Assembly: GCF_000350485.1 (NCBI RefSeq)
Contig: NZ_AORV01000070.1
Coordinates: 1-64,000 of the forward strand
Length of the DNA stretch: 64,000 nucleotides
From: Ruminiclostridium cellobioparum subsp. termitidis CT1112
GTDB taxonomy: Bacteria; Bacillota; Clostridia; Acetivibrionales; DSM-1351
Reading direction: 5' to 3'
The translations under genes and the position numbers were made by a program. A model generated the notes under the pieces. The model was not told where the DNA came from, did not search any database, and was given only the letters and a program-made list of their open reading frames with translations. This document shows positions 1-10,286 of this stretch, one piece after another. Position 1 is the stretch's first letter, and every line of letters starts with the position of its first letter.

Positions 1-3000
1 ATTTTAATTTGAGATAATAAAATGTTAGGATTGCACGTTATTTGTCCCATAATTTTAACAAACTGTTCCAACATATTATCTGCAGTACTTCTCTTAAATA
101 ATGCCGAGCAATATTCCAAACTCAGGGCAATCTTCCCATCATTCTCAAATGCTTCTAATGTAATATCAAATTTAGCAACTTTATTTTCAATTAAAAAAGG
201 CGAAACCTTTATGTTATCGATATTTATTACCTGAGCACCAACATTGTGGAGAATCAACATTGTATCAAATAAAGGGTTTCTACTCCTGTCAGGGTGAATA
301 TTTAACTTTGTCACAAGTTCATTAAAGTGGTAGTTTTGATTCTCATACATCTCGTATGTATTCTCTTTAACCTCGGACAAAAAATCAATAAAAGTTTTAT
401 TGCCTGCCGGATAATTCCTCAATGACATTGTATTTACAAATATCCCTATAACATTATCCAACTCCTGAACATATCTTCCGGCAACAGGCAGACCTACTAT
501 GATATCTTCCTGATCTGTATACTTATACAGTAAAATATTATACACACACATTAGTATCATATATAATGTAGAATCTGTCGCTAACATTAGTCTTTTTATT
601 TTAGCGGTTAATTTTCTGTCTATTTCTCCATTTATTTTTCCACCGGCAAAACTTTTTGTTACAGGTCTTTGAAAATCAGTAGGCAAGTTCAAAGTAGGAA
701 TATCCTTTGAGTACACATTCAACCAGTATTGTTCTTCTTTTTTAAATAAATCAGTTTTTGAAACTTTATTTTGCCATTCAGTAAAATCTTTATACTGAAT
801 TTTCAAATCCTGCAATACTTCTCCTCTATATAAGAGGTTGAACTCCTTTATAAGTATACCTATCGATATCCCATCTGTTATTATATGATGCATATCGTAT
901 AGCAAGAGATACTTATTATTTCCCAAATTTACAAGGGTTACCCTCAAAAGCGGCGCTACACTTAAATCAAAAGGTAAAATAAATGCTTCTACGGTTTCTT
1001 TTATATCCTGCTCTTTAGCTTCTATATAGTTAACTTTAAAATTAACATACCTGTGCACTATCTGTACCGGTTCTCCACCTATTATTTCAAATGAGGTTCT
1101 TAGTGCTTCGTGTCTTCTGACTAATTCAGCAAATGCAAATTCAAGTCCTTCTTTATTTAAAGTCCCCTCTATCAGCATTCCTTTAGGCTCATTGTAACTA
1201 GTACCACTTCCTTCAAGTTGATTAACAATATATACCCTCTTCTGTGCTGCGGATGTCGGATAATATTCTTTTTTCTCTATAGGTACTAACTCAACTGGGC
1301 ATTTGCTATCTAATGCTTTCCATTTAAAATAGTTAATATCAAGTGTTTTAGCGAATAATTTAATACTAGGGTTTCTAAGTAAATCAGTTATTTTTATATC
1401 TAATTGCTTTTCCTTATTAATTATATTTACTATTTTAGCTGCAATTATTGAGTCTCCACCCAATTCATAAAAATTATCATATATATCTATTTCATCAAGC
1501 CCTAATACGCTACAAAACACTGATCCCAATAGATTTTCTGTCTCAGTATAGCCTTGCTCATTATTACCTTTTAACCTATAATGAGTTGATTTAGCATTAG
1601 TAACTGTTGTTTTTAACTGGACAACCTGTTTCTCTCTATGTAATTTCATATTTTGTTTTAGGTTATTATCTATAATAAACGGAAGATAACCCTCTAAATA
1701 TAAAATCTCATTATCATAGTTTAATAAACCAACTATTACACTCTGTATGTTTTTGCTAAATACCAGCATAAAGGCATTGGCTATATCATCTTCATTTATA
1801 GGTCTAAATAACCTTTTATCATCATCAATAATATTTGATTTAACCTTAAACTTATTAATCCCTATATTGATTGTCCTTTTACCCAATCTATTCCTATACA
1901 TGACAAATGAATCAAGATATGCGTTTGCACTTGTATAGCTACCTGATCCTAATGCACCTGTAAGTGTTATTGGTGACGAAAATGCAATAAAGAAATCTAG
2001 TTTATCGTTTTCAGTTGCTTTGTCTAATAGCCACGTTCCTTGAACTTTGGGTGCTAGGACTTTATTAAATATTTCATCAGAATCATCCTCCACTCTACAC
2101 CCTTTAATACCAACGCCAATACCCGCACAATGAATTACACCATTTATTTTAGAAAATTTACACCTGAAACTATCTATAAGTGGAATTATTTCTTCTTCTT
2201 TGGATACATCTGCACTGAAAAATTCTACAACACTTCCATTGGATTCAATATCATTTATCAGTCGAATTTTATCGCATAAAATGATATCAGTTCCCTGATG
2301 TAAGATACTACTCCATTGACCTCTTTCAGGCATTTTTGACCTATTAATCAAAGCTATTTTCACCTCATGCCCAGATGCTATAAATTTAGCCGCTTCAAGT
2401 CCAACATTCCCAATCCCACCTGTTATAATATAAACACCTTCATCTCTTACCTCAGTGTTAACATTATCTAACTTCTGTATATCTAAAACATCCAATGCCT
2501 TAACAAACCTTTTATTATTTCTATACGCAATATTACTCTCGCAATTTTCAAAACTCAATTCCCGCTTGATATTTGTTACATCAGTAGAATCATCAATATC
2601 TATGAACTTGCACTTTATATCATAATTCTCAACATTTATAACTTTACCCAATCCGAATAAAGCTGCATTTTCACAGCGTATAACCTTCTCGCTGTTATCT
2701 ACTGTTTCTACATATTGTGATATTAATGCGATGTTTACCCCTTTTAAACTATTTTGGTGTAAACCTTTTACAATATATCGGAGACTATGAGTACTTTTGT
2801 TCAGAATTTCTTCTAACATTTCAGCGGAATATATTGGTTCATTATCTGTTAAAGTTAATAGGTGAATAATCTGTGATATTCCCTCTCTCTTAACCTCCTC
2901 AATAACCCTTTTATAATCATTTTCTCTATTCTCTATTTCATATTTTGTATCGTTTACCTTGTTATATTTGTTACCAATACTAACTTCTATAACAGGTTTT

Positions 3001-5090
3001 TCATGTTGTTTAAACATTTCCAATAATTTATTTGACAAAGTATTGGTATTTTTAAATACTATAGTGACTCCATTACAATCTGTGTTCTTGTTGCCAATTA
3101 GCTCCTTATGCTTCCAATACACTGAATAATGTTTATTAGTCTGTAATAACTCCTGATAAGAATCAGTTTCAATATCCATCCAACATCTTGTTCTCTCAAA
3201 TGGATATGTCGGCAAACTAATTCGTCTACATCTTCTATTAACATACAGCCTTTCCCAATTTACTTCCGCTCCTTGTACATATAAATTGCAAATTTCATAT
3301 AACAACGCTCTATCTTCTCTGTCTAAAGATACTAATTTCTCTATTTTTTTATCTGTCAGCTCACTTAGTAATCTTCTTTCCCCCTCCGTAAGTTCACCAA
3401 TATTCTTTTGTTCTTTATTACTAGATACTATCTTATAATCACCGCAAAATATTCCCTCATCCTTATTAGAAAGAAAATCTGATGATACTTTATCTATTTT
3501 ACTTTCTAAATTGTTAGCATCTGTAAAAGCAAAGATTATCCTATGGTTATAATGCATTCTGCCCGTGTTCGCTGTAAAACATATATTATTTAACACTAAC
3601 TTACTTTTATTTTTAAGTAATTTCTTATACTCAACCAATAAACGTTTTAAAGAAGCCTCTGATTTTGCTGATATTGCTAGAATTTTCAGATTATCATTCT
3701 CACTTATATCATCCTCTATCAACTCTGGGGCTTCTTCCAGAATGATATGACAATTAATACCACTTAACCCAAAAGCACTTACCCCACATCTATAAGGGGT
3801 ATCGCTTACTTCCCATTTCAAAAGTCTGTTGTTTACATATACTGGTGAATCTTGAAACTTAATATTTCGGTTTGGTCTGTTTAAATGGATAGAAGGCGGA
3901 AGTTCCCTATGCTTTAAGGCCATTACAGCTTTAATCAGACCAGCCATTCCTGCTGCATTATCTAAATGCCCGATATTTGTTTTAACTGAGCTTATTGCAC
4001 AAAACTGCTTTTTATCTGTGTATTTAGCAAATGCTTTTTTAATGCCATCTAGTTCAATAGGATCTCCTAACTTTGTTCCAGTTCCATGAGCTTCTATATA
4101 TGAAATAGTATCCGGTTCAATTTGAGCATCTTCCCACGCTTCTGTTATTACATCACATTGCGCATCCGGGTTAGGTGAAGTTATTCCAATTGATCTCCCA
4201 TCTTGATTCATAGCACTTCCTTTAATGACAGCATGAATATTATCACTATCTGCAATCGCCTTTGCTAATGGTTTTAAGAGAACAGCAGCAACACCTTCTC
4301 CTCCACCAATTCCATTTGCAGAATCATCAAAAGTTTTACATCTGGCATCGGATGACTCTACCCCGACTACTTGTTGATCTACAAGAGGCAGCATTCTAAC
4401 TTTAACTCCCCCAACAATCGCCATATCACATTCACTTCTCCGTAATTCCTGACATGCCAGATGTACTGCTACAAGAGATGAGGAACAAGATGTGTCTACT
4501 ACAATGCCAGCCCCCTTTAAGTCAAGAAGATATGACAACCTGCTTGCTATCACAGACGTAACATTACCCGCATATGCAATAGACATATTCTCGGGTTCAA
4601 TCGAGTTGATAAAGTTTTTGTAGTTATTTAACTGATCAACTGAAAAACCCACATAAATACTTGTTTTGGAACCTACTATACTTTTTAAGTATCCAGCATC
4701 TTCTATAGCAGACCATGCAGCTTCCAAGAATAACCTTTGATTTGGATCCATAAGGCTTGCTTCCTTAGGTGAAATGCCAAAGAAGCTGTTATCAAATTTA
4801 TCAATATCATCCATATAACCGCAATCAAAATATTCTGCCTTTTCTGCACTTTTGCCCATAAGTTTTAAAAGCAAATCTGAATCCTTTCTTCTCTGTTCAA
4901 TAATAGGCCGAACACAATCACTTCCCGACTTAATTTTATCCCAAAAAGTATTGATATCCGAACACTCAGCAAATTTACCTGACATACCAATAATAGCTAT
5001 ATCTTTTTCATTTGTTTTATTAGTATCAATATTATACTTATCCTTATTAATTTTTGTTCTTATGGTGCAAAATGCCAAATCTTTAGACAT
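1..5090 (-). CDS. Hybrid AT-less PKS/NRPS (KS-KR-PCP-C...), 3' end outside window
   Basis: Multidomain megasynthase, 1696 residues visible, open at base 1. It starts at the ATG at 5090 behind GGAGG. The ketosynthase (about residues 28-450) has Cys202 in DTSCSSS, His335 in EAHGTGT and His375 in NIGH, so it looks active. No acyltransferase follows; the post-KS linker ends near LPTYPFERTRCW and leads into the KR structural half. The ketoreductase has TGGIGNVG near 887 and a catalytic SYTSAN Tyr at 1052. A carrier domain has GGDS with Ser1214, and a condensation domain has HHIITDG near 1399. No DH or ER is seen. The domain order implies one malonate-type extension reduced to a beta-hydroxyl, then peptide bond formation. 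The missing AT is probably supplied in trans by the gene at 8927-10258. What follows the C domain is outside the window. Confidence 0.93.
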   Translation of the reverse strand, partial: MSKDLAFCTIRTKINKDKYNIDTNKTNEKDIAIIGMSGKFAECSDINTFWDKIKSGSDCVRPIIEQRRKDSDLLLKLMGKSAEKAEYFDCGYMDDIDKFDNSFFGISPKEASLMDPNQRLFLEAAWSAIEDAGYLKSIVGSKTSIYVGFSVDQLNNYKNFINSIEPENMSIAYAGNVTSVIASRLSYLLDLKGAGIVVDTSCSSSLVAVHLACQELRRSECDMAIVGGVKVRMLPLVDQQVVGVESSDARCKTFDDSANGIGGGEGVAAVLLKPLAKAIADSDNIHAVIKGSAMNQDGRSIGITSPNPDAQCDVITEAWEDAQIEPDTISYIEAHGTGTKLGDPIELDGIKKAFAKYTDKKQFCAISSVKTNIGHLDNAAGMAGLIKAVMALKHRELPPSIHLNRPNRNIKFQDSPVYVNNRLLKWEVSDTPYRCGVSAFGLSGINCHIILEEAPELIEDDISENDNLKILAISAKSEASLKRLLVEYKKLLKNKSKLVLNNICFTANTGRMHYNHRIIFAFTDANNLESKIDKVSSDFLSNKDEGIFCGDYKIVSSNKEQKNIGELTEGERRLLSELTDKKIEKLVSLDREDRALLYEICNLYVQGAEVNWERLYVNRRCRRISLPTYPFERTRCWMDIETDSYQELLQTNKHYSVYWKHKELIGNKNTDCNGVTIVFKNTNTLSNKLLEMFKQHEKPVIEVSIGNKYNKVNDTKYEIENRENDYKRVIEEVKREGISQIIHLLTLTDNEPIYSAEMLEEILNKSTHSLRYIVKGLHQNSLKGVNIALISQYVETVDNSEKVIRCENAALFGLGKVINVENYDIKCKFIDIDDSTDVTNIKRELSFENCESNIAYRNNKRFVKALDVLDIQKLDNVNTEVRDEGVYIITGGIGNVGLEAAKFIASGHEVKIALINRSKMPERGQWSSILHQGTDIILCDKIRLINDIESNGSVVEFFSADVSKEEEIIPLIDSFRCKFSKINGVIHCAGIGVGIKGCRVEDDSDEIFNKVLAPKVQGTWLLDKATENDKLDFFIAFSSPITLTGALGSGSYTSANAYLDSFVMYRNRLGKRTINIGINKFKVKSNIIDDDKRLFRPINEDDIANAFMLVFSKNIQSVIVGLLNYDNEILYLEGYLPFIIDNNLKQNMKLHREKQVVQLKTTVTNAKSTHYRLKGNNEQGYTETENLLGSVFCSVLGLDEIDIYDNFYELGGDSIIAAKIVNIINKEKQLDIKITDLLRNPSIKLFAKTLDINYFKWKALDSKCPVELVPIEKKEYYPTSAAQKRVYIVNQLEGSGTSYNEPKGMLIEGTLNKEGLEFAFAELVRRHEALRTSFEIIGGEPVQIVHRYVNFKVNYIEAKEQDIKETVEAFILPFDLSVAPLLRVTLVNLGNNKYLLLYDMHHIITDGISIGILIKEFNLLYRGEVLQDLKIQYKDFTEWQNKVSKTDLFKKEEQYWLNVYSKDIPTLNLPTDFQRPVTKSFAGGKINGEIDRKLTAKIKRLMLATDSTLYMILMCVYNILLYKYTDQEDIIVGLPVAGRYVQELDNVIGIFVNTMSLRNYPAGNKTFIDFLSEVKENTYEMYENQNYHFNELVTKLNIHPDRSRNPLFDTMLILHNVGAQVINIDNIKVSPFLIENKVAKFDITLEAFENDGKIALSLEYCSALFKRSTADNMLEQFVKIMGQITCNPNILLSQIK

Positions 5091-5110
5091 TATATATACC
5101 TCCAATAGTT

Positions 5111-5761
5111 TTAATCATTAAATTCATCGATTAATATTTGGATTAAAGATAGAACTTGTTCAAAGAATGATTCGATCTCATTTTTAACAATTTTATATTT
5201 ATTATATTTAAGAATAATTTCGACATAATCTTCTTTTACATAAACTTCCATAAGAATATCAAATAGATTACCGTATTCAGTATTATTTACCATTTCTGCA
5301 ATTCCAAATGCCGGAATTATTATATACTTTTGTTTCTCATTAGCTGTCAAAACTAATTCTTTAATTTCTTTATTTGCATCTTTTTTATATTTATTTATTT
5401 CCGCTGATACAATTTTAAATAGACAAACGAAATCTTCAATTTGAGATAAGTCAATTTCCATTGGAATTATAATTCCATTATCGTCAATAACCTGAACTTC
5501 TATCTTCTTTTGTTTTGAAATCTCTCCCAGCAAAAAAATATAAACTGAAAGAATAATGAAGCCTGGCTCTAGATTATCAACCTTTGCTAATTCGGATAGC
5601 TTTTTTGAATAGTCTCTACTCAAGCTATGACTTAAAATGGAATAAATATTAGTCTTATCTGCTATATTTTCGCTGAGCAATCCGCTAACAAATCCATGTG
5701 GCATTACAATTCCATTTACTGTTTTTTTATTTAACTTTGTAAATTGTTTGTTTTCTATCAA
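5111..5761 (-). pseudogene. Half condensation domain split from the upstream NRPS by a frame break
   Basis: About 216 residues that read like the C-terminal lobe of an NRPS condensation domain: the end (FDILMEVYVKEDYVEIILKY) matches the usual last strands of C domains, and the middle resembles the lobe after the HHxxxDG motif. The N-terminal lobe and HHxxxDG are absent. The only apparent start is a TTG without Shine-Dalgarno that overlaps the upstream stop. Read upstream of that start, this frame gives FSKPTIFELSKLIENK, the canonical end of a carrier domain, so the piece was probably once fused to the NRPS at 5758-8892. It may be a non-catalytic docking or spacer remnant between Asp module and KS. 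Confidence 0.6.
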
Positions 5762-8700
5762 TTTTGATAATTCAAATATGGTCGGTTTAGAAAAATATCA
5801 GTTACTGATATTCTACCAGGATAGTATTGCTCAATTTTATTATGCATATTTATTAAAAGTATAGAATTGCCACCTAAATCAAAAAAGTTACCATTTACAT
5901 CTATATTATCAATCCCAAGTATTTCAGACCAAATTGACTCAATTCTTTTTTCTATCTCTCCGACTGGTACCGAATATTTTTCACTATTCTGTATATTGTT
6001 ATTTGGATCTGGTAATGATTTTATATCAACTTTCCCATTTGGGGTCAGCGGAATTTTATCAATAAATATAAAAGCTGAAGGAATCATATAGTCTGGAAGT
6101 AACTCAGATAAGTATTTCTTGAGATCTGCTTTACTAATCTGTAAATCTGAGACAATATATGCACATACTATTTTACTTTTAACTTTATTTTCTCGTACAA
6201 TAACATGTGCATCCTTTATACATTTATATTCTTTAAGCTTTGCTTCAATTTCTTTTAGCTCAACTCGAAAGCCTCGTATTTTAACCTGATGGTCTGATCT
6301 ACCTAAAAATTCAATATCACCACTAGCTAGAAATCTACCAATATCACCTGTTCTATAAAGCCTGTCATCACATATAAAAGGATTACGCATAAATTTTTCA
6401 TTAGTCAAACTCTCATCACTAATGTAGCCTTTAGCCAAATTTATACCTGATATGCATATTTCACCAGGAACACCTATGGGTACTAAGTTAAGACCATTAT
6501 CAACAATGAAAATCTGAGTATTGCTTATAGGTTTACCTATTACAGGTTGTCTTTTAAAAACTTCAAAATTCGAAAAATCTATCAGCTTAGCAATACAACC
6601 AATCGTTGTTTCTGTCGGTCCATAGTGATTCATTACCATTACATGCGGGTATATACGATTAAGTTTCTCAACATCAGAAACATCAATTTTCTCTCCACCA
6701 AGAACGATTAGCCTTGTATTATTAAAATATTCCCTAGTCTCGAATCCCATCTCACTAATTAATGTACTAAACAATGAGGGTGTAAGTTTTACATATGTTA
6801 TATTATTCTCTTTAATATAGTTTGAAATATAATTTGAGTCCAAATATAGCTCTCTAGGAACTATATGCAACTCCCCACCACTTAGCAAAGCAGGATATAT
6901 ACTGGTATATCCTAAATCAAAGCAAAATGATGAGAGCAATATTGTTTTATCTTTTTCCGTCAACTTATTTGATTTTGAGAACCATTTGGTATAATTCACA
7001 AGACTCTCATCTTTAATTGCAATTCCCTTAGGCTTACCTGTAGTTCCAGATGTATATATAATGTATACTATGTTCTCAGGTTCTGGAATTAAATCTAGGT
7101 ATGGCGGTGGCAATTTAGGGTTTAAACCATCCATAGAAATAATTATGGCATTATCAAAGATACTATTGTCAGTATATCTGTTGGTAATTAACGCTTTTGC
7201 TCCACTATCTTTCAGTATAAATGTAACCCTCTCTTTCGGGCTTAATATATCTATTGGTAGGTATGTCATACCCGCTACTATTACTCCTAAAATACCAACA
7301 ATCATATTAATTGAATTATCTAAAAGTATGCCAACAGTATCACCAGGTATGATGCCTACATTGTGTAATTTCTGAGCTAACTGTTTAGACAACGAATCCA
7401 ACATTCTATACGTTATTCTTTCACCCTGATATACTACTGCGGTGCAATCTGGCACCAACTTTACTTGTTCTTCAAACATTTCTTTTATTGTTTTTAAGCC
7501 ACCAAAGTCCACCTGAGTATCGTTGAAATCATTCAATATCATTTTTTCTTCACTTTCAAGCAACATAGATAAACAATAAATACAAATATCAGGTTTTTTT
7601 ATTACCTCCATTAATATTTTCAAATAATGATTTACAAGTCTTTCAATAGTATCACTTTTAAATAAGCTGCTATTATACACAAACTCCAGCTTTATGCCAT
7701 CAAATACCATTACCCTAAGCGTTACATAAAAATTAGTAAATCCAAATATTGACTTAAATCTAATATCAATACCTTTATCCTTTGAATCTAAAATCCTCTC
7801 TATGGGATAATTTTCTATTACAACAATTGAATCGAAAAGAGATTCGTTTTTATTAATTCCGCTATAAAATTTTATTTCAACCAGGGGAGTGTGTTGATAC
7901 TCTTGCCGTTCAATTAAAACCTCATTTACAGATTTAAGAGTTTCAATTACCGTATCTTGTTTATTTGTTTTCAACCTCAAAGGAATAGTATTAATAAATA
8001 ACCCTACCATTTTATCTATTCCTGTTACTTCTTGTGTTCTACCGGAAATTGTCGTGCCAAAAATCACATCCTCTACATTATTATATTTTTGGAGAAGTAT
8101 CCCCCAGACCGTATATATCAACGAAGCAAGCGTTATTTCATTTTTGTTTATAAAATTGTTTATCTTTTCTACCATTTCAGTAGATAGTATATAATTATAA
8201 TTACAAATCTCGTCAGGTTTAACACACTTCTCATCCACTGGCAGCTGAGTTTTTTCCTCAAATTCCTTTAAGTATCTATTCCAATATATACTCTGGGATT
8301 CTTTATTCCGATTGTTATACCATCTTAAATATTCTTTAAACTTTGGCTTAATCAATTTAGGATAGCTTATAAACTTGCTAAATTTGCTATATACCTGAAT
8401 AAATTCGTTAATAATAATACCATTACTCCAGCCATCAAATAATATATGATGATAACTTATTATCATTTCGTATATATTTTCTTCAAGCATACAAAGAATT
8501 ACCCGGAATGGTTCTGTCAATAAGTCAAATCCTTTATCAATATCATTTTCAGCTATATTTTTAATCAACACATTTTGCTCGTTAGCAGGTGTCTGAGAAA
8601 AATCATAAAATGTTAACGGAACTTCAAAGTTTTTCAGAATTATCTGAACAGGCGTTCTTAAACCTTCCCATCGAAAAACAGCTCTTAAAACCTCATTAGT

Positions 8701-8892
8701 TTCAGCAACAAAATTCCATGATTTTTTTATTAGTTCAATATCCACTTCGCCATATAGGTTTAAACATAGTTGCTCAGAATATTGTTTACTTGTTGGGTTT
8801 GAAAGATAGTGGAATAAGATACCTTCCTGCATAGATGTTAACGCTAATATATCCTCAACATTTTGCATATCTAATTTTCTTTGATCGCTCAT
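5758..8892 (-). CDS. NRPS elongation module C-A-PCP, Asp-type adenylation code
   Basis: The start is the ATG at 8892, ten bases after GGGAGG; a longer frame from 8910 begins inside that Shine-Dalgarno. Domains: condensation (about 15-440) with LTSMQEGILFH and HHILFDG; adenylation (about 460-960) with YTSGTTGKPKG, NHYGPTETTIG and YRTGD; carrier with DLGGNS. Hand alignment to the GrsA pocket gives D-L-T-K-V-G-H-I-G-K, which I recall as the aspartate code of bacitracin synthetase. The last residues (FLNRPYLNYQN) do not look like a carrier end, whereas the other frame restores PTIFELSKLIE, so the gene is probably truncated by a one-base loss at the A5 tract 5791-5795. It follows the stand-alone AT by 34 bases in the same operon. 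Confidence 0.92.
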   Translation of the reverse strand: MSDQRKLDMQNVEDILALTSMQEGILFHYLSNPTSKQYSEQLCLNLYGEVDIELIKKSWNFVAETNEVLRAVFRWEGLRTPVQIILKNFEVPLTFYDFSQTPANEQNVLIKNIAENDIDKGFDLLTEPFRVILCMLEENIYEMIISYHHILFDGWSNGIIINEFIQVYSKFSKFISYPKLIKPKFKEYLRWYNNRNKESQSIYWNRYLKEFEEKTQLPVDEKCVKPDEICNYNYILSTEMVEKINNFINKNEITLASLIYTVWGILLQKYNNVEDVIFGTTISGRTQEVTGIDKMVGLFINTIPLRLKTNKQDTVIETLKSVNEVLIERQEYQHTPLVEIKFYSGINKNESLFDSIVVIENYPIERILDSKDKGIDIRFKSIFGFTNFYVTLRVMVFDGIKLEFVYNSSLFKSDTIERLVNHYLKILMEVIKKPDICIYCLSMLLESEEKMILNDFNDTQVDFGGLKTIKEMFEEQVKLVPDCTAVVYQGERITYRMLDSLSKQLAQKLHNVGIIPGDTVGILLDNSINMIVGILGVIVAGMTYLPIDILSPKERVTFILKDSGAKALITNRYTDNSIFDNAIIISMDGLNPKLPPPYLDLIPEPENIVYIIYTSGTTGKPKGIAIKDESLVNYTKWFSKSNKLTEKDKTILLSSFCFDLGYTSIYPALLSGGELHIVPRELYLDSNYISNYIKENNITYVKLTPSLFSTLISEMGFETREYFNNTRLIVLGGEKIDVSDVEKLNRIYPHVMVMNHYGPTETTIGCIAKLIDFSNFEVFKRQPVIGKPISNTQIFIVDNGLNLVPIGVPGEICISGINLAKGYISDESLTNEKFMRNPFICDDRLYRTGDIGRFLASGDIEFLGRSDHQVKIRGFRVELKEIEAKLKEYKCIKDAHVIVRENKVKSKIVCAYIVSDLQISKADLKKYLSELLPDYMIPSAFIFIDKIPLTPNGKVDIKSLPDPNNNIQNSEKYSVPVGEIEKRIESIWSEILGIDNIDVNGNFFDLGGNSILLINMHNKIEQYYPGRISVTDIFLNRPYLNYQN

Positions 8893-8926
8893 ATCAAATT
8901 TGCCTCCCAAAAAATGCTTATTACCT

Positions 8927-10258
8927 TTAATTTCTTAATAATATTAAACTATGATATGGCTTTTCCCTGATAAACATATCTATATTGAACAACTGCTGCA
9001 TACCAGATTTATTAATTATGTCATTAAGTCGCTCAGTTTGTTCACTAATCGGAACTTTCTTTGTTTCAAAAATTATAACGAGCAATCTAATTGCTTCATT
9101 AAGCTGTTCTCTAGTAGCTTCACCTTCATTTTTTTCAATAAAATTTTGTATTTCCTCAATCTTCTCATATGCTTCTATAACACCATTTTGATATTCATTT
9201 AAGTTAAAATTTCTATTACGCGTACTTATAGCTTCAACTAAACACATTTTTATTAGTTCGATATTTTCTTTACCACATTTCTGTATATTATAATATGTAT
9301 CTGAGATATCTTCTTGGAAATTAGACTTCAGCATATCTAAGAGTGAATATCTATCCGCATATGCTCCAAAAGAATATGCATTTGCATCTACGGTATTATC
9401 TTTTATCAAACTCGTAAGTATAGACTGAGGTCCAAGCTCTATAAAACAACTTTTATCATTTTTATTTGCAAAATCTATTGAAGCTTGCCATTGAACAGGA
9501 TTAGCCATTTGCGAAACAAGGTTTTTAATAATATCATCTGGTGTCATATAGGGTAGAGCATATACATTTGATATAACAGGCCATTTAAACTTATTAAATT
9601 TATACTTTTTAAGTTCTATTCTTAGTTCTTCAGCTGCTGGTCGCATTAACGAACAATGAAATGGTGCGCTCATAATCAACGGAGTTACTTGAGCTCCCAA
9701 TTCTATAAGTTTATCCTCTAGAACAAAAACCGCCTCTGAATCACCTGAAATAGTAACCTGATTATTAGAATTGTAGCAGGCTATAGATACAGTACGTCCA
9801 CTATCGTTAATAATCTTACACTCATTTTCTACTATTTTAGAATTAATTCTATTGACAACTGTCATAGCCCCTATTCCTGAACTTGTAATATTATCCGCTA
9901 ATTCAGCTCTCTTGGTTAAGATTCTTAAAGCATCATCGAAGTTTAAAGCTCCACTGCAAGTTAAAGCACTATACTCACCAAGGCTATGTCCAATTCCGCA
10001 AAAAGGTATAATACTCGCTATTTCGCTAAATGCTCTATAGCAAGCAATACTAACAGTTAATATAGAAGTAAACATATTAACTGTTTTATTTAGTTCTATA
10101 AAAGTACCATCAAAGCATATCTTCTTTAAATCTATACCTAAAATATCTGATGCTTCTTCAAAAGTACGTTTTACTACCAAAAACTCATCATAAAGTTCTT
10201 TTCCCATACCAACAAATTGAGATCCTTGACCAGGGAATAAAAATACGAATTTGGCCAT
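8927..10258 (-). CDS. Stand-alone ACP malonyltransferase (trans-acting AT)
   Basis: FabD/PksC-like acyltransferase that loads malonyl units onto carrier domains. The N-terminus has FPGQGSQFVGMG, the nucleophile elbow is GHSLGEYSAL, and SAPFHCSLM carries the second catalytic His; ELGPQSIL closes the fold. At 443 residues it is longer than a housekeeping FabD (about 310); the extra 130 or so C-terminal residues are helical and charged, as in some trans-AT cluster enzymes. It starts at an ATG behind GAGGA. It lies directly upstream of the NRPS and the AT-less KS gene, which fits a trans-AT role. Extender preference cannot be proven by eye; malonyl is the default for such discrete ATs. Confidence 0.93.
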   Translation of the reverse strand: MAKFVFLFPGQGSQFVGMGKELYDEFLVVKRTFEEASDILGIDLKKICFDGTFIELNKTVNMFTSILTVSIACYRAFSEIASIIPFCGIGHSLGEYSALTCSGALNFDDALRILTKRAELADNITSSGIGAMTVVNRINSKIVENECKIINDSGRTVSIACYNSNNQVTISGDSEAVFVLEDKLIELGAQVTPLIMSAPFHCSLMRPAAEELRIELKKYKFNKFKWPVISNVYALPYMTPDDIIKNLVSQMANPVQWQASIDFANKNDKSCFIELGPQSILTSLIKDNTVDANAYSFGAYADRYSLLDMLKSNFQEDISDTYYNIQKCGKENIELIKMCLVEAISTRNRNFNLNEYQNGVIEAYEKIEEIQNFIEKNEGEATREQLNEAIRLLVIIFETKKVPISEQTERLNDIINKSGMQQLFNIDMFIREKPYHSLILLRN

Positions 10259-10286
10259 TTAAATATCCTCTTATTTTCAATATCTA

